Positions 16,088 through 25,170 of a stretch of 36,909 nt of DNA are shown one piece after another. Below the pieces are notes generated by a model. The model did no database searches. It was not told the DNA's origin and worked only from the letters and a program-made list of their open reading frames with translations. The stretch is taken from NCBI GenBank assembly GCA_012838955.1, contig DUOH01000016.1, forward strand, positions 1 to 36,909. Direction: 5' to 3'. A program made the translations under genes and the position numbers. How positions within the stretch are numbered: position 1 is the first letter of the stretch; every line of letters starts with the position of its first letter. The DNA is from Bacillota bacterium (GTDB lineage Bacteria > Bacillota > UBA4882 > UBA10575).

Positions 16088-16984
16088 TCATGCTCGCGGG
16101 TGTGTCTTTTTATAGACTTGGCGAACCCTATCCCGACTAAGATGCGTGTAAATCTGGGTGGTTGAGATATCTACGTGTCCAAGTAATTCTTGAACGGCTC
16201 GCAAATCGGCTCCGCCCTCCAATAAGTGAGTGGCGTACGAATGCCGTAAAGTATGAGGGCTTACTCTCCTTTGTAAAGCAGCTTTTCGCACATAATCATC
16301 GATTAATCTCCTGATACTTCTTGCCGATAGTCTGCGTCCTTGTTTGTTTAAGAATAAGGCTTTCTCATCTGCCGCTTTGTTTTTTCGGAAGAAAAATTCC
16401 CGGGCTTCTTGAAGATAAATCTGTACAGCCAAACATCCTTTGCTGCCCAAAGGAACAATTCGTTCCTTTGCCCCTTTTCCAAAGACTCTCAAATAGCCTC
16501 GGCTCAAATCCAAATCGTCCAGGTTTAGTCCAACAAGCTCACTGACTCGGATCCCGGCGCCGTATAAAACTTCTAAAATAGCCTTGTCTCTCAGTCCTTT
16601 TGGGGAAGAATCGGGCGCGGCGATTAACTCTTCAAATTCATAAACATAGAGAAATTGCGGTAGTTTTTTCTCTTTCTTCATTCTGTGCAAAATCAAGAAA
16701 GGATTCTGCTCCAGAATCCCTCGGCGTGTCAGGAATTTAAAAAAACTTCGCAAAGACGATGTCTTTCGCAATATGGTAGAACGGGAATACTCCTTATCCT
16801 TCATGGCAGCCAAATATCTTCTAATCAAAGTCAGATCAATATTCCTAATCTCTTCGATTCCTTCTCCGTTCACAAACTCCATAAATTGCCTAAGATCTTC
16901 CGCATAGTTTATTCTGGTATGTGCTGAATAGTTTTTTTGCTTAATATAAAGTAAAAAATCGTCGATTAGTTTATTAATTGCCAG
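16088..16984 (-). CDS. xerC: XerC/CodV-type tyrosine recombinase, non-canonical start
   Basis: Counting from a CTG at 16984 the protein is 298 residues, the XerC family length. The core-binding domain includes IKQKNYSAHTRINYAEDLRQFMEF. The catalytic domain has all active residues: R146 (GAGIRVSEL), K170 (FGKG), H244/R247 (SPHTLRHSYATHL), H270 (LLGH) and Y279. It resolves chromosome dimers with XerD at dif. The only ordinary in-frame ATG (16882) would delete 34 conserved residues. Upstream, the frame meets TAG at 17003-17005 without any ATG, GTG or TTG. An SD (AAGGGGGG) is 8 nt from the CTG. A one-base deletion after the out-of-frame ATG at 16992 is the alternative explanation. Confidence 0.9.
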   Translation of the reverse strand: MAINKLIDDFLLYIKQKNYSAHTRINYAEDLRQFMEFVNGEGIEEIRNIDLTLIRRYLAAMKDKEYSRSTILRKTSSLRSFFKFLTRRGILEQNPFLILHRMKKEKKLPQFLYVYEFEELIAAPDSSPKGLRDKAILEVLYGAGIRVSELVGLNLDDLDLSRGYLRVFGKGAKERIVPLGSKGCLAVQIYLQEAREFFFRKNKAADEKALFLNKQGRRLSARSIRRLIDDYVRKAALQRRVSPHTLRHSYATHLLEGGADLRAVQELLGHVDISTTQIYTHLSRDRVRQVYKKTHPRA

Positions 16985-17007
16985 AAGGCCATCCCCCCTT
17001 CCCTATA

Positions 17008-17036
17008 ATCATAACATATTGAGTTCCGCTTGACAA
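17008..17036 (-). promoter_or_regulatory. Sigma-A promoter of xerC
   Basis: On the minus strand TTGTCA (17031-17036) and TATGAT (17008-17013) are separated by 17 nt. The start would fall at about 17001, so the mRNA begins with GGGAAGGGGGG, placing the SD at its very 5' end and the xerC start within about 20 nt. Confidence 0.65.
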
Positions 17037-17081
17037 TCGAAAAATTCAGCAATTAATAAAAATTTTATTCTACAAGACCAA

Positions 17082-18419
17082 CTATTCGACAAAATTCCTA
17101 ATAAACCTGCCGAGCACTGATAAGGCTCGCTTGGCATAAGCCTGATTTTTTTCTTTTTTACTCTTTCCGTAGCGGCGTCCGGTGTTTTCCGGAGTAAGCG
17201 GGGGAAAGAGCCCGAAGTTAATGTTCATTGGTTGGAAATGCCTGGGATCCGCAGTGGTAATATGACCGAAAAGCGCGCCTAATGCAGTCTCTGGTGGAAA
17301 AGCCTGTAGTGTTTCTCCTCTCAAAAACCTTGCCATATTCCAGCCGCTTACCAAACCAGCGGCTGCGGACTCCACATATCCCTCGACCCCAATTAATTGT
17401 CCGGCGAAGAAAAAGTTCTCCCGCGCCTTCCATTGAAGAGTGGGAAGAAGCAGTTCGGGGCTGTTGATAAAGGTGTTTCTGTGCATAACCCCATACCTGA
17501 CGAACTCGGCCTCGGCCAAACCCGGGATCAAAGAAAAGACCCGTTTTTGTTCTCCCCAACGTAGGCTGGTTTGAAAGCCTACCAGGTTATAGAGGGTCCC
17601 TTCTTTGTTCTCCGGACGTAATTGCAGAACAGCATAAGGCCGCCTTCCCGTCTTCGGATCAACCAGTCCAACCGGTTTCATCGGCCCAAAACGGATAGTA
17701 TCACGTCCTCTGGCTGCCAAAACCTCTATAGGCATGCACCCCTCAAAGTACTTCAGTCCGGCCTCCTCCGTCAAATGATCCAGGCGCCTTTCAGCGGAAA
17801 CTAAATTCTCCCAAAATCTGTTGTATTCTTCTTCATTCAAAGGACAATTGATATAGGCCGCCTCTCCTCTGGCATATCTTGAACCAAAGAAGGCTTTAGT
17901 GAAATCAATAGAATCCTTGCTGACAATCGGGGCCACAGCATCGTAAAAATAGAGGTATTCTCGGCCGAGGAGCCCTCTCAACCATTGAGTAAACGCGGGC
18001 GAGGTCAATGGGCCGGTCGCGATGATGACCGGTTGATCCAAAGGAAGAGAAGTGATCTCCTCCCGTACAATCTCCACTTCCGGCCGGTCCATCAGAAGCT
18101 TAGTGACGGTACGGGCGAATTCTTCCCGGTCCACTGCCAAAGCGCCTCCCGCAGGTACCCGCGTTTGATCCGCGGCTTTGATAATTAACGAATTCATCAG
18201 CCGCATCTCCGCCTTGAGTAAACCTGCGGCATTCTCCAGATAATCGGCTTTCAGCGAATTGCTGCAGACTAACTCCCCTAGACAACTCGTTTTATGGGCC
18301 GGAGTATTCACCACCGGTCGCATCTCAAATAGGCGGACTCTCTCTCCAGCTTGCGCCAACTGCCAGGCAGCTTCACTGCCGGCCAGTCCGCCCCCGATCA
18401 CCCAAACTTCCCGTTTCAA
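17082..18419 (-). CDS. trmFO: TrmFO, folate-dependent tRNA (uracil-54-C5) methyltransferase
   Basis: The 445-residue flavoprotein has an N-terminal FAD-binding Rossmann motif ([19 protein letters not shown]) and TrmFO-specific sequences: [74 protein letters not shown], and [20 protein letters not shown]. It makes m5U54 in the T-loop of tRNA from methylene-tetrahydrofolate and FADH2. The start is TTG with AAGGGAG 7 nt upstream, only 2 nt after the topA stop. The topA-trmFO-xerC-codY order is conserved in Firmicutes. Confidence 0.97.
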   Translation of the reverse strand: MKREVWVIGGGLAGSEAAWQLAQAGERVRLFEMRPVVNTPAHKTSCLGELVCSNSLKADYLENAAGLLKAEMRLMNSLIIKAADQTRVPAGGALAVDREEFARTVTKLLMDRPEVEIVREEITSLPLDQPVIIATGPLTSPAFTQWLRGLLGREYLYFYDAVAPIVSKDSIDFTKAFFGSRYARGEAAYINCPLNEEEYNRFWENLVSAERRLDHLTEEAGLKYFEGCMPIEVLAARGRDTIRFGPMKPVGLVDPKTGRRPYAVLQLRPENKEGTLYNLVGFQTSLRWGEQKRVFSLIPGLAEAEFVRYGVMHRNTFINSPELLLPTLQWKARENFFFAGQLIGVEGYVESAAAGLVSGWNMARFLRGETLQAFPPETALGALFGHITTADPRHFQPMNINFGLFPPLTPENTGRRYGKSKKEKNQAYAKRALSVLGRFIRNFVE

Positions 18420-18421
18420 GC

Positions 18422-20530
18422 CTATACTCCCTTCTTTTCCAGTGCATCCTGGCTTACTTTATAACCGCATCCTTTCTGGGAGCAAACGATCATCTCTCCT
18501 TGCCGTTTTGAGCTCTTTACTACGCAGAAAGACCCGCATTCGGGACAGGTGGTTTTTGCCGGAGGATACCAGCTGGTAAAGGTACAGTCCGGATAATTGT
18601 CACACCCATAAAACCTACGTCCTTTCTTGGAACGGCGCTCAACAATTTTACCGCCGCATTGCGGACAATCTACATCCAACTCTTTTGTAATGGACTTAAT
18701 ATTCTTGCACTCTGGATACCCTGGACAGGCCAGAAAGCGACCATACCGCCCATATTTGTAGACCATTTTTCTCCCACAGTGCTCACACTCAACCTCACTA
18801 ACTTCATCATCCAGTCTGACCCGTTCGATCGATTCTTCCGCCTTCTCTAAATCTTCGGCAAAGGGCAGATAAAACCCTCTGATTACCTCCACCCAGTCTT
18901 CTTTTCCTTCCTCAATCCGGTCAAACTTCTCTTCCATCACAGCGGTGAAATCCGGATCGACAATTTGTCGGAAATTCTCTTTTAATAGATCTACAACTAA
19001 TTGGCCCAGTTCGGTAGGGTGAAACCTCTTTTCTTCCATGACCACATAGTGTCGCTTTAAAATAGTGTCGATCGTTGGCGCATACGTGCTTGGCCGCCCA
19101 ATCCCTTTTTCTTCCAGAGTCTTTACTAACATCGCCTCCGAATACCTAGGTGGTGGCTGGGTGAAACGCTGTTGCGGAATAACCTGCATAACCCCGGCGC
19201 CCATCCCCTCGTCTACCTCGGGTATTCCTCCCTCTTCTTCCGTATTCTCCTCGTCCGTATCTTCCGTATACAGTACAAGAAAACCCGCAAATTTAACCTG
19301 ACTACCGGTGGCCCGGAACAAGAAATCTCCTCCCGAAACTTCCACGCTCACGGAATCCAAGACCGCCGGCGACATCTGACTGGCTACAAAACGGTTCCAA
19401 ATCAGCTGATATAAACGGTATTGGTCTCGCGATAAATAAGACTTGATCTCCTCAGGATCGTATTGAACGATGGTCGGCCTGATTGCCTCATGAGCTTCTT
19501 GGGCGGCAACGGCTTTTGTCTTATAGACCGGCGAGGCCGGTGGGACAAAATCCTGCCCGAACTTGGCGGTAATGACCTTTCTCGCCTCTTCCTGCGCTTC
19601 GGTGGAGACCCGTACGGAATCTGTACGAATATACGTAATCAACCCAATGCTTCCTTCGCCCCCAATCTCTAGTCCTTCGTAGAGTTGTTGCGCGACAGAC
19701 ATGGTCTTCCTGGCGCTGAAGCCGAGTTTTCGGGAAGCTTCTTGTTGTAAGGTGCTAGTTGTAAAGGGCGGCGCAGGATATCTCCGCCGTTCTCTCCTTT
19801 TTACACTGCTGATTCGGAATTGACTCTGCTCAATCCTCTTCTGCAAGGCCGAAGCTGTCTCTGCATTGGGGATCTCCGCCTTTTTTCCTTCCACCTCTAC
19901 TAATTTGGCGGTAAAAACCCCTTCGGTGCCTTCTACCTTAAAATCAACAGCGATCGTCCAATATTCTTCGGAAACAAACTCTCTGATCTCTTTTTCCCGT
20001 TCACAAATCAAGCGTACAGCCACTGATTGCACCCGTCCTGCGGATAACCCTCTTTTTACTTTGGCCCAAAGTAACGGGCTAAGTTTATAACCGACTAACC
20101 GGTCCAGCACTCTCCTGGCTTGTTGAGCGTTTACCCGGTTTAAATCCACATGTCTTGGGTTTTTAATCGCCTGTTGCACAGCTTTCTTGGTAATCTCATG
20201 AAATTCTATCCTGCACCGGTCCTCGGCATTCAAGTCCAAGGCCTTGGCTAAATGCCAAGAGATCGCTTCTCCCTCCCGGTCCGGGTCGGTGGCCAGCAAG
20301 ACACGATCCGCCTTTTTTACCGCGTCTTTCAATTCTTTGAGGATCTTCCCTTTCCCACGTATAGTAATATATTTCGGCGTAAAATCCCTTTCAATGTCAA
20401 CCGCAAATTGACTGCGAGGCAGATCTATCACGTGACCCATGGAAGCCTTTACTTGATAATTCCTGCCTAAAAACTTTCCAATCGTCCTAGCCTTCGCCGG
20501 AGACTCCACAATCACCAAATTCCGGGCCAT
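18422..20530 (-). CDS. topA: TopA, DNA topoisomerase I
   Basis: The 702-residue type IA topoisomerase has an N-terminal Toprim domain ([31 protein letters not shown] at 81-94), the active tyrosine Y300 ([14 protein letters not shown]), and three C-terminal four-cysteine zinc ribbons (CEHCGRKM...[15 protein letters not shown]...[15 protein letters not shown]...CSQKGC). It relaxes negative supercoils. An acidic insertion ([22 protein letters not shown]) lies in the middle of the enzyme. The ATG has AAGGAGG 6 nt upstream. It starts the topA-trmFO unit, 82 nt after smg. Confidence 0.98.
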   Translation of the reverse strand: MARNLVIVESPAKARTIGKFLGRNYQVKASMGHVIDLPRSQFAVDIERDFTPKYITIRGKGKILKELKDAVKKADRVLLATDPDREGEAISWHLAKALDLNAEDRCRIEFHEITKKAVQQAIKNPRHVDLNRVNAQQARRVLDRLVGYKLSPLLWAKVKRGLSAGRVQSVAVRLICEREKEIREFVSEEYWTIAVDFKVEGTEGVFTAKLVEVEGKKAEIPNAETASALQKRIEQSQFRISSVKRRERRRYPAPPFTTSTLQQEASRKLGFSARKTMSVAQQLYEGLEIGGEGSIGLITYIRTDSVRVSTEAQEEARKVITAKFGQDFVPPASPVYKTKAVAAQEAHEAIRPTIVQYDPEEIKSYLSRDQYRLYQLIWNRFVASQMSPAVLDSVSVEVSGGDFLFRATGSQVKFAGFLVLYTEDTDEENTEEEGGIPEVDEGMGAGVMQVIPQQRFTQPPPRYSEAMLVKTLEEKGIGRPSTYAPTIDTILKRHYVVMEEKRFHPTELGQLVVDLLKENFRQIVDPDFTAVMEEKFDRIEEGKEDWVEVIRGFYLPFAEDLEKAEESIERVRLDDEVSEVECEHCGRKMVYKYGRYGRFLACPGYPECKNIKSITKELDVDCPQCGGKIVERRSKKGRRFYGCDNYPDCTFTSWYPPAKTTCPECGSFCVVKSSKRQGEMIVCSQKGCGYKVSQDALEKKGV

Positions 20531-20576
20531 ATTAATCCTCCTTCGTACCAGAAACCTTATTAACGATAAAATTATG

Positions 20577-20599
20577 AAAAAGGGACCTTCCGGCCCTTT
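20577..20599 (-). terminator. Possible weak terminator between smg and topA
   Basis: AAAGGG and CCCTTT (20579-20584 and 20594-20599) pair around a loop that can add a CC/GG step. On the minus strand the stem runs into TTTTTC. The stem is short and could act only as an attenuator. Confidence 0.4.
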
Positions 20600-20612
20600 A
20601 GCTTGACAAAAG

Positions 20613-21248
20613 TCAAGACAGCATTCTCAATTCTTTATTTGACAGCAAAGTCTCAACTTTAGCAGATTCCCTAATCACTCTAGAGATTATATAAGCCAAA
20701 TCCGTAACCTGAATCTCTCCGCACTCCATACTCATGGCACAGTTGACTATCGCAAACATCTCTTCCATAGTCAGATAGGAATCTTGATATAATCTTAACA
20801 GCTCTCCACGTAACTGTGGAGAAAGTTTAATCTGCTCCTGATCGCTGAAGATCCAAACCGGTCTGGGATAAACCGTAGGCGAGGGCGTCAAAGATGAGGA
20901 TGGCTTTTTCTTCCCCGTCATTCCCGCTGTCTGTTGCGGCTGGCACGTATCATTCTTCTCAACCGGTATTGGCCTCTCCTGCTCCTGCCGGTGTATAGCA
21001 GCGCTCGGCCCTTCTTTCGATACCGGCCCGTTCCGTTCTTCTCCGGATTCTAGTTTCTCCGGCCCTTTTAAAATCAATGCAAAGGCCATATTAATCTCTG
21101 CAGAATCAAAACCCAATTTAAGCAGATCATTATAGAATCGGTCATTCCCGTATAGCTGCTTCATATCCAAATCCGTTTCTGATGAACGGCAAAGTTCCTC
21201 CAGATAATCAATTAATGCTAACACCCGTTCTTGTGTCCGTTTTCTCAT
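20613..21248 (-). CDS. Smg/DUF494-like protein
   Basis: The 211-residue protein matches the DUF494/Smg plan at both ends: an N-terminal helical part (VLALIDYLEEL...LLKLGFDSAEINMAFALIL) and a C-terminal part (IFSDQEQIKLSPQLRGELLRLYQDSYLTMEEMFAIVNCAMSMECGEIQVTDLAYIISRVI), joined by a variable Pro/Ser/Lys-rich linker. Smg has no proven biochemical function. Position between dprA and topA is the same as in gammaproteobacteria (dprA-smg-topA-like), which supports the call. The ATG at 21248 has GGAGGG 10 nt upstream; the TTG at 21269 would bury that SD. Confidence 0.65.
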   Translation of the reverse strand: MRKRTQERVLALIDYLEELCRSSETDLDMKQLYGNDRFYNDLLKLGFDSAEINMAFALILKGPEKLESGEERNGPVSKEGPSAAIHRQEQERPIPVEKNDTCQPQQTAGMTGKKKPSSSLTPSPTVYPRPVWIFSDQEQIKLSPQLRGELLRLYQDSYLTMEEMFAIVNCAMSMECGEIQVTDLAYIISRVIRESAKVETLLSNKELRMLS

Positions 21249-21422
21249 TTTACAATGACCCTCCAACAAAAGCCACGATCAAAAGTCTTGACTACAAGAC
21301 CAAGCTAAACAATACTCCCGGTATGAGCGGCTCAAAGTTTAATAAACAGATATGGTTATTATAAATCAGTTTAACATTAGATGTAAATACTAATTCCCGC
21401 CCCAGCGGTAAATGATTAAAGT

Positions 21423-22523
21423 TTATTTACATTTTCGATAGATTCCGGGGGCAATCTGAGAAACTATCCCCTTCATCTCCATGAGAATTAAGGCTGCGCT
21501 GATCTCTCCCGGGGAATATCCGGTCAGCCGCACCAACATATCTATATGGTATTCCTCTTCCGTCAGCGCGAAAAGAATCTCCTTTTCCACCGGGGAATCT
21601 CCCCCCTGGGCAGTTACGGTTTCCTCCGCAGTGGGCCGAGGGCGGTGTAAAGCAAGCACTGGCAGAATATCTTCCACACTTTCTACTAAGAAAGCCCCTT
21701 CCTTAATCAACCGGTTTGTGCCCTTGCTTCTTTTCCTATTAATCCCACCCGGAACAGCAAAGACCTCCCTCCCTTGTTCCAGAGCAAAATCCACAGTAAT
21801 TAAGGAACCGCTGTCCGCGGCGGCCTCTACCACCGTCACCCCTAAAGCCAGTCCACTGATGATCCGGTTACGGGCCGGAAAGTTTCTGGCCAACGGCGCC
21901 GTCCCCGGAGGGTATTCCGTGCAAAGCGCCCCTCTTTCCATAATCTTCTCAGCTAGTCTACTATTTTCCGGCGGATAAATGCGGTCCAGTCCGCTCCCTA
22001 AAACGGCAATGGTACGACCGGCGGGATCGGAGAGCGCTCCGCGATGGGCTGCGGAATCAATTCCCCGAGCCAACCCGCTAATCACCGTCACCCCGGCTGC
22101 CGCCAAATCCCTGGCCAGTTCCTCGGCAACCAGTAATCCGCCGGGTGAGGCGGATCTGGAACCGACGATGGCTACGGCTATACTGTCCTCTGCTTTAATC
22201 TCTCCTTTATAATAAAGCACTGGCGGAGGATCATAGATCTGCGATAACAGCCGGGGATACTCCGCTTCACAGGAACATACAAACTTCATCCGCTTCTTCG
22301 CCAAATCCTCTACAACGGCTCTGGGATCGACACTCCTTCGAAAAGCGGAAAATCCTTCAGCCAATTTGCTGCCTACCAGTCTCTGCCATACTTCTGGCGA
22401 GGCCTGCCAAGCCTCTTCCGCCCGGCCAAAGAAGTAGAGAATTTTCTGGAAGCGCTTCGGCCCAATTCCCGGCGCCATACTTAACGCCACCCAATACCCT
22501 TTCTCCTCAATGGTCATCTTCAT
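21423..22523 (-). CDS. dprA: DprA/Smf, DNA-processing RecA-loading protein
   Basis: The 366-residue protein has an N-terminal helix-hairpin/SAM-like region (APGIGPKRFQKILYFFG), a central Rossmann-like DprA domain (VAIVGSRSASPGGLLVAEELARDL, GLARGIDSAAHRGAL, TIAVLGSGLDRIYPPENSRL, LARNFPARNRIISGLA, GSLITVDFALEQGREVFAVPG) and a C-terminal winged-helix (EKEILFALTEEEYHIDMLVRLTGYSPGEISAALILMEMKGIV). It protects incoming single-stranded DNA and loads RecA during transformation. A GGGAG SD lies 4 nt before the first ATG and 10 nt before the second. Confidence 0.96.
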   Translation of the reverse strand: MKMTIEEKGYWVALSMAPGIGPKRFQKILYFFGRAEEAWQASPEVWQRLVGSKLAEGFSAFRRSVDPRAVVEDLAKKRMKFVCSCEAEYPRLLSQIYDPPPVLYYKGEIKAEDSIAVAIVGSRSASPGGLLVAEELARDLAAAGVTVISGLARGIDSAAHRGALSDPAGRTIAVLGSGLDRIYPPENSRLAEKIMERGALCTEYPPGTAPLARNFPARNRIISGLALGVTVVEAAADSGSLITVDFALEQGREVFAVPGGINRKRSKGTNRLIKEGAFLVESVEDILPVLALHRPRPTAEETVTAQGGDSPVEKEILFALTEEEYHIDMLVRLTGYSPGEISAALILMEMKGIVSQIAPGIYRKCK

Positions 22524-22540
22524 TCCACTCCCATCATTAC

Positions 22541-22572
22541 CCAGGCGCGCCCCCGGGCGCTATACGGGCGCC
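22541..22572. repeat. GC-rich repeat cluster in the dprA upstream region
   Basis: In this divergent 125-bp region, 22547-22552 (GCGCCC) and 22555-22560 (GGGCGC) are inverted, and CGGGCGC recurs directly at 22554-22560 and 22565-22571. The stretch is much richer in G+C than its surroundings. I assign no function. Confidence 0.45.
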
Positions 22573-22648
22573 ACATCTCCCACACCCCCCAGCGGTCCTA
22601 TATTTCCCGTCCGGAAATGGACATACTAGACTAGGAGGTGTGCCTGGG

Positions 22649-22879
22649 TTGGAACTAGAATTAAGCCAAATTTTCCCGTGTCCCCACTGCCGAATGGATA
22701 CCCCGCATTATGTTATGGCCAGGCGAAGTGAGAGAGTAGGCATTGCCTGTTCGCAATGTCATACAGTGTCTTTGGTTCGCCAGAACGAACTGGAGCAACA
22801 CCAGGCTTGGTGGGAAGATGAATTACGCCACATCCTTTCCAGCTTTGATCAGAACAATAAAGAAGAAGACCATGATTAA
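22649..22879 (+). CDS. Small zinc-ribbon protein of unknown function
   Basis: This is one of the few plus-strand genes. The 76-residue product has two CX2C pairs (CPHC and CSQC) about 20 residues apart, consistent with a single zinc ribbon. A Trp/Glu/His/Asp-rich C-terminal tail follows (HQAWWEDELRHILSSFDQNNKEEDHD). Start choice: GGAGG at 22634-22638 is 10 nt from the TTG at 22649 but only 1 nt from the in-frame GTG at 22640, so TTG is more likely. CATACTA at 22622-22628 resembles a forespore sigma-G -10, without a good -35. It is divergent from dprA and ends 17 nt from the end of yqeH. Confidence 0.65.
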   Translation: MELELSQIFPCPHCRMDTPHYVMARRSERVGIACSQCHTVSLVRQNELEQHQAWWEDELRHILSSFDQNNKEEDHD

Positions 22880-22896
22880 TCTCTCCGTTATTAGCG

Positions 22897-24006
22897 TTAC
22901 CTCTTCCCAATCAGGCTGGGACGAACCCCAATCTCCACCCCGGCCGGAACCTCCACCCTGAACCGGGTAGGTTTGTTTTTTACCGCCAACCATCCCAAAC
23001 CTGAGATATACAAGTCTTCTCCCGGTTTTACTGTGAATTTCTCCTCTGTATACTGTAAAGCGCGACGATCGCGGGCACAGACCGCCCGCAACCACTGCGG
23101 AGATTCCTTGAGCAGTTCTTCTGCTTTTCTACTGTTTGTCCAATGTAGGGTCAAGGATTCGGCGGAAAAAATGACAGTCTTCACCGCAGCGGTGGACGTA
23201 TTCCAGACTCCAGCCAAATCCCCAATAAGCACGGCGTTATCCTCGGGAAGTTCCCAGCTCTTCACTTGTAGCTTCCGCTCGGGAAGCAAAGATCCGGAAC
23301 ATTCGGCACAGAGTAGATCACCGATTCTGCTGCCTGGGATCAGCCCCGGTGTATCAAACAACTCTATTTTAAATTTGGGCAGCGGCCATCTGGTGATCCC
23401 CTGGGTAGTCCCTGGAAAAGAAGATATGGTGGGAGACTTTTGTGAATAGCATCTTCCGTTCTCCTTGATGATCCGGGCTAAAAGCGAAGACTTTCCAACA
23501 TTAGCCGCTCCAACGATAGCAATGCGTAAACCACTTAACTCTTTCAGCATTGCCGCTATGTTCGTCTCTTCTTTAGCGCTGAGCGCTCTAACCCCAGCCA
23601 GGCTGATCCCGGGGAAACGTCTCTGCCATAAGCAGGCCAGATACTCTTCGATCTCCTCTCTCTTCGTCCTCGGCGGTAATAGATCACTCTTATTCACTAG
23701 GAGTTTGATGGGCTGACCGCCTCCGGTCTTAATCAACTCAGCCCAGTCCGGAGCGAATGATCCTTCCGGATCGAAAAAATCCGCTACTAATAAGGTGAGA
23801 TCAGCCTTACTCGTAGCGGCGCGGATCGCTTGGTGATTGCTTTCCTCCGTAACTCTTTCCCCGGTTATTTTCTTATAATGCTTAATCTGGTAACACCTTT
23901 GACAGACAACGGCCGTTCCTGCCTTGTTTTTTGGCACATACCCCGGAGCTTGCGAATCTAGGCTCTGCAAAGTGATACCGCACCCGGGACAAATTTGATC
24001 CTTCAT
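22897..24006 (-). CDS. yqeH: YqeH, circularly permuted ribosome-biogenesis GTPase
   Basis: The 369-residue protein has an N-terminal zinc finger (CPGC at 6-9, CQRC at 35-38). GTPase motifs follow in permuted order: G4 NKSD (105-108), G5 SAKE, then G1 GAANVGKS (166-173), G2 region SFPGTTQG and G3 DTPG (218-221). The C-terminal half carries the YqeH-specific domain. YqeH is required for 30S subunit assembly in B. subtilis. The ATG overlaps the yqeG stop by 4 nt, the same gene pair as in Bacillus. Confidence 0.95.
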   Translation of the reverse strand: MKDQICPGCGITLQSLDSQAPGYVPKNKAGTAVVCQRCYQIKHYKKITGERVTEESNHQAIRAATSKADLTLLVADFFDPEGSFAPDWAELIKTGGGQPIKLLVNKSDLLPPRTKREEIEEYLACLWQRRFPGISLAGVRALSAKEETNIAAMLKELSGLRIAIVGAANVGKSSLLARIIKENGRCYSQKSPTISSFPGTTQGITRWPLPKFKIELFDTPGLIPGSRIGDLLCAECSGSLLPERKLQVKSWELPEDNAVLIGDLAGVWNTSTAAVKTVIFSAESLTLHWTNSRKAEELLKESPQWLRAVCARDRRALQYTEEKFTVKPGEDLYISGLGWLAVKNKPTRFRVEVPAGVEIGVRPSLIGKR

Positions 24007-24509
24007 TCGAAGATCTCCTTATTACGAAAACTCTTCTGTACCAGTCTTTCCAAGTACCGCATGGCTTTTGTGCTGATTAACTCCTGGGGACTGATGGGCG
24101 CAGTCCAAATGGTATATAAGGCCATGCGATTCCCCCCAAAAATATCAGTGAATAATTGATCTCCAATCACCGCTGTCTCCTCGGGAATGGTCTGCAAGAT
24201 CTCCATAGCCCTTTTAAAAGAGTTCTTCCGTGGTTTTGTGGCTCTGGAAATCCAAGGAATGTCCAGAAGCTCTCCGAAAAACCGTACTCTGTGCTCGACT
24301 GCGTTAGAGAGAATACATATCTTAAGACCGGAAGCGAGCATAGTCTGGACCCAGGCCCTCATCTCTCGGGTAATTTTATACTTTCCCCACGCCACCAAAG
24401 TATTATCCAGATCAATAATCAAACCCCTGATTCCGCGGGAAATAAAGAATTCCGGGGAAAGACTGGCCACGGTTTCGGTTCGGGAATGAGGACAAAGCTT
24501 GCTCAACAC
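24003..24509 (-). CDS. yqeG: YqeG-family HAD IIIA phosphatase
   Basis: The 168-residue HAD protein has motif I IIDLDNTLV (D33, D35), motif II LSNA, motif III K (TKPRKNSFKRA) and motif IV GDQLFTDIFGGNRMA. These fit the YqeG subfamily, whose members are found next to yqeH. The substrate is not known, though related enzymes act on lipid phosphates. GTG start with AGGTGATG upstream. A TATAAT at 24573-24578 on the minus strand may be its -10, but the -35 is poor. Confidence 0.9.
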   Translation of the reverse strand: MLSKLCPHSRTETVASLSPEFFISRGIRGLIIDLDNTLVAWGKYKITREMRAWVQTMLASGLKICILSNAVEHRVRFFGELLDIPWISRATKPRKNSFKRAMEILQTIPEETAVIGDQLFTDIFGGNRMALYTIWTAPISPQELISTKAMRYLERLVQKSFRNKEIFE

Positions 24510-24698
24510 TGATCATCACCTACTGTTGTCAATCATTCGCCTTTAAGCTTTACACACTCAAGGCGTTCATATATTATATCACACAGCAATCAATCGTGTA
24601 TTAGTAATCACGAAAGAATACCTGACTAGCCCGGAAAAAAGCGCCCTTTTACAGGAGTCACTTTCATAGTATACGGGATATGGCTTATATCTAATGTA

Positions 24699-24726
24699 AG
24701 TTTACGTGTGTATGTTCACGTAAACT
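24699..24726 (-). repeat. 10-bp perfect hairpin at the end of the cupin gene
   Basis: AGTTTACGTG (24699-24708) and CACGTAAACT (24717-24726) are perfect reverse complements with an 8-nt loop. The stem begins at the last base of the stop codon. No T-run follows, so it may protect the 3' end or terminate weakly. Confidence 0.5.
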
Positions 24727-25091
24727 CAATAAGTTAAGATGACAGCGATCAATTCCAAAGGTTCCGCACTGATATTCTCTATGGAGTGGCTGCCACCGTT
24801 ACCGGTAAGAATGGCATCACCGGGTCTTACTTCATATTCCTCTTCTTCACCGTCGGGCCGGATCTCCTTTACCCTGCCACCACCCCTGAGGATATAATAA
24901 ATCTCTTCTTCTGCTTCATGGGAGTGCAGACCGATGGAGGCGCCCTGATCTATGGTAATCCGCCCAACTAGCCTGGCCTGACCCTTCAAGTCGGTCTCTT
25001 CGGCAAAAAAGTGTTGAATTCTTACTTTACCTTTCCCGCCGCGCATCCCTTCTCTAACCTCTACATGCATTTGACTTTCCCGGTTTAGCAT
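24726..25091 (-). CDS. Cupin-domain protein
   Basis: The 121-residue single-domain cupin has a conserved metal motif 1 (IGLHSHEAEEEIYYILRGGGRV) and motif 2 (VRPGDAILTGNGGSHSIEN). The histidine/glutamate set HxH...E...H is present, so metal binding is likely. The substrate is unknown; small cupins of this type are often sugar-related isomerases or ligand sensors. The ATG at 25091 is chosen because GAGGAGGGG lies 5-6 nt upstream. It is last in a minus-strand row after the isocitrate dehydrogenase gene, separated by a palindromic hairpin. Confidence 0.85.
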   Translation of the reverse strand: MLNRESQMHVEVREGMRGGKGKVRIQHFFAEETDLKGQARLVGRITIDQGASIGLHSHEAEEEIYYILRGGGRVKEIRPDGEEEEYEVRPGDAILTGNGGSHSIENISAEPLELIAVILTY

Positions 25092-25125
25092 GATTCCCCT
25101 CCTCATTCATCAGTAGTATGGGTTA

Positions 25126-25147
25126 CGCCTAGGCGAATGCCTAGGCG
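25126..25147 (-). repeat. Palindromic hairpin between icd and cupin gene
   Basis: CGCCTAGGC (25126-25134) and GCCTAGGCG (25139-25147) are perfect reverse complements around GAAT, and each arm is itself nearly palindromic. No T-run follows. Its minus-strand sequence starts AGCGCCTAGGC and resembles two other intergenic sequences (4397-4421 and 32013-32042). Confidence 0.65.
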
Positions 25148-25170
25148 CTACCAGAAAATCAAGCGTCGAA

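Noticed and set aside
16088-16984. XerC-like gene as a mobile-element integrase
   Set aside because: Conserved neighbourhood (topA-trmFO-xerC-codY), normal XerC length and no att repeats or phage genes nearby indicate the housekeeping recombinase.
21481-21978. Long plus-strand frame opposite dprA (165 codons)
   Set aside because: Antisense shadow of the conserved DprA core, with no SD and no homology that I recognise.
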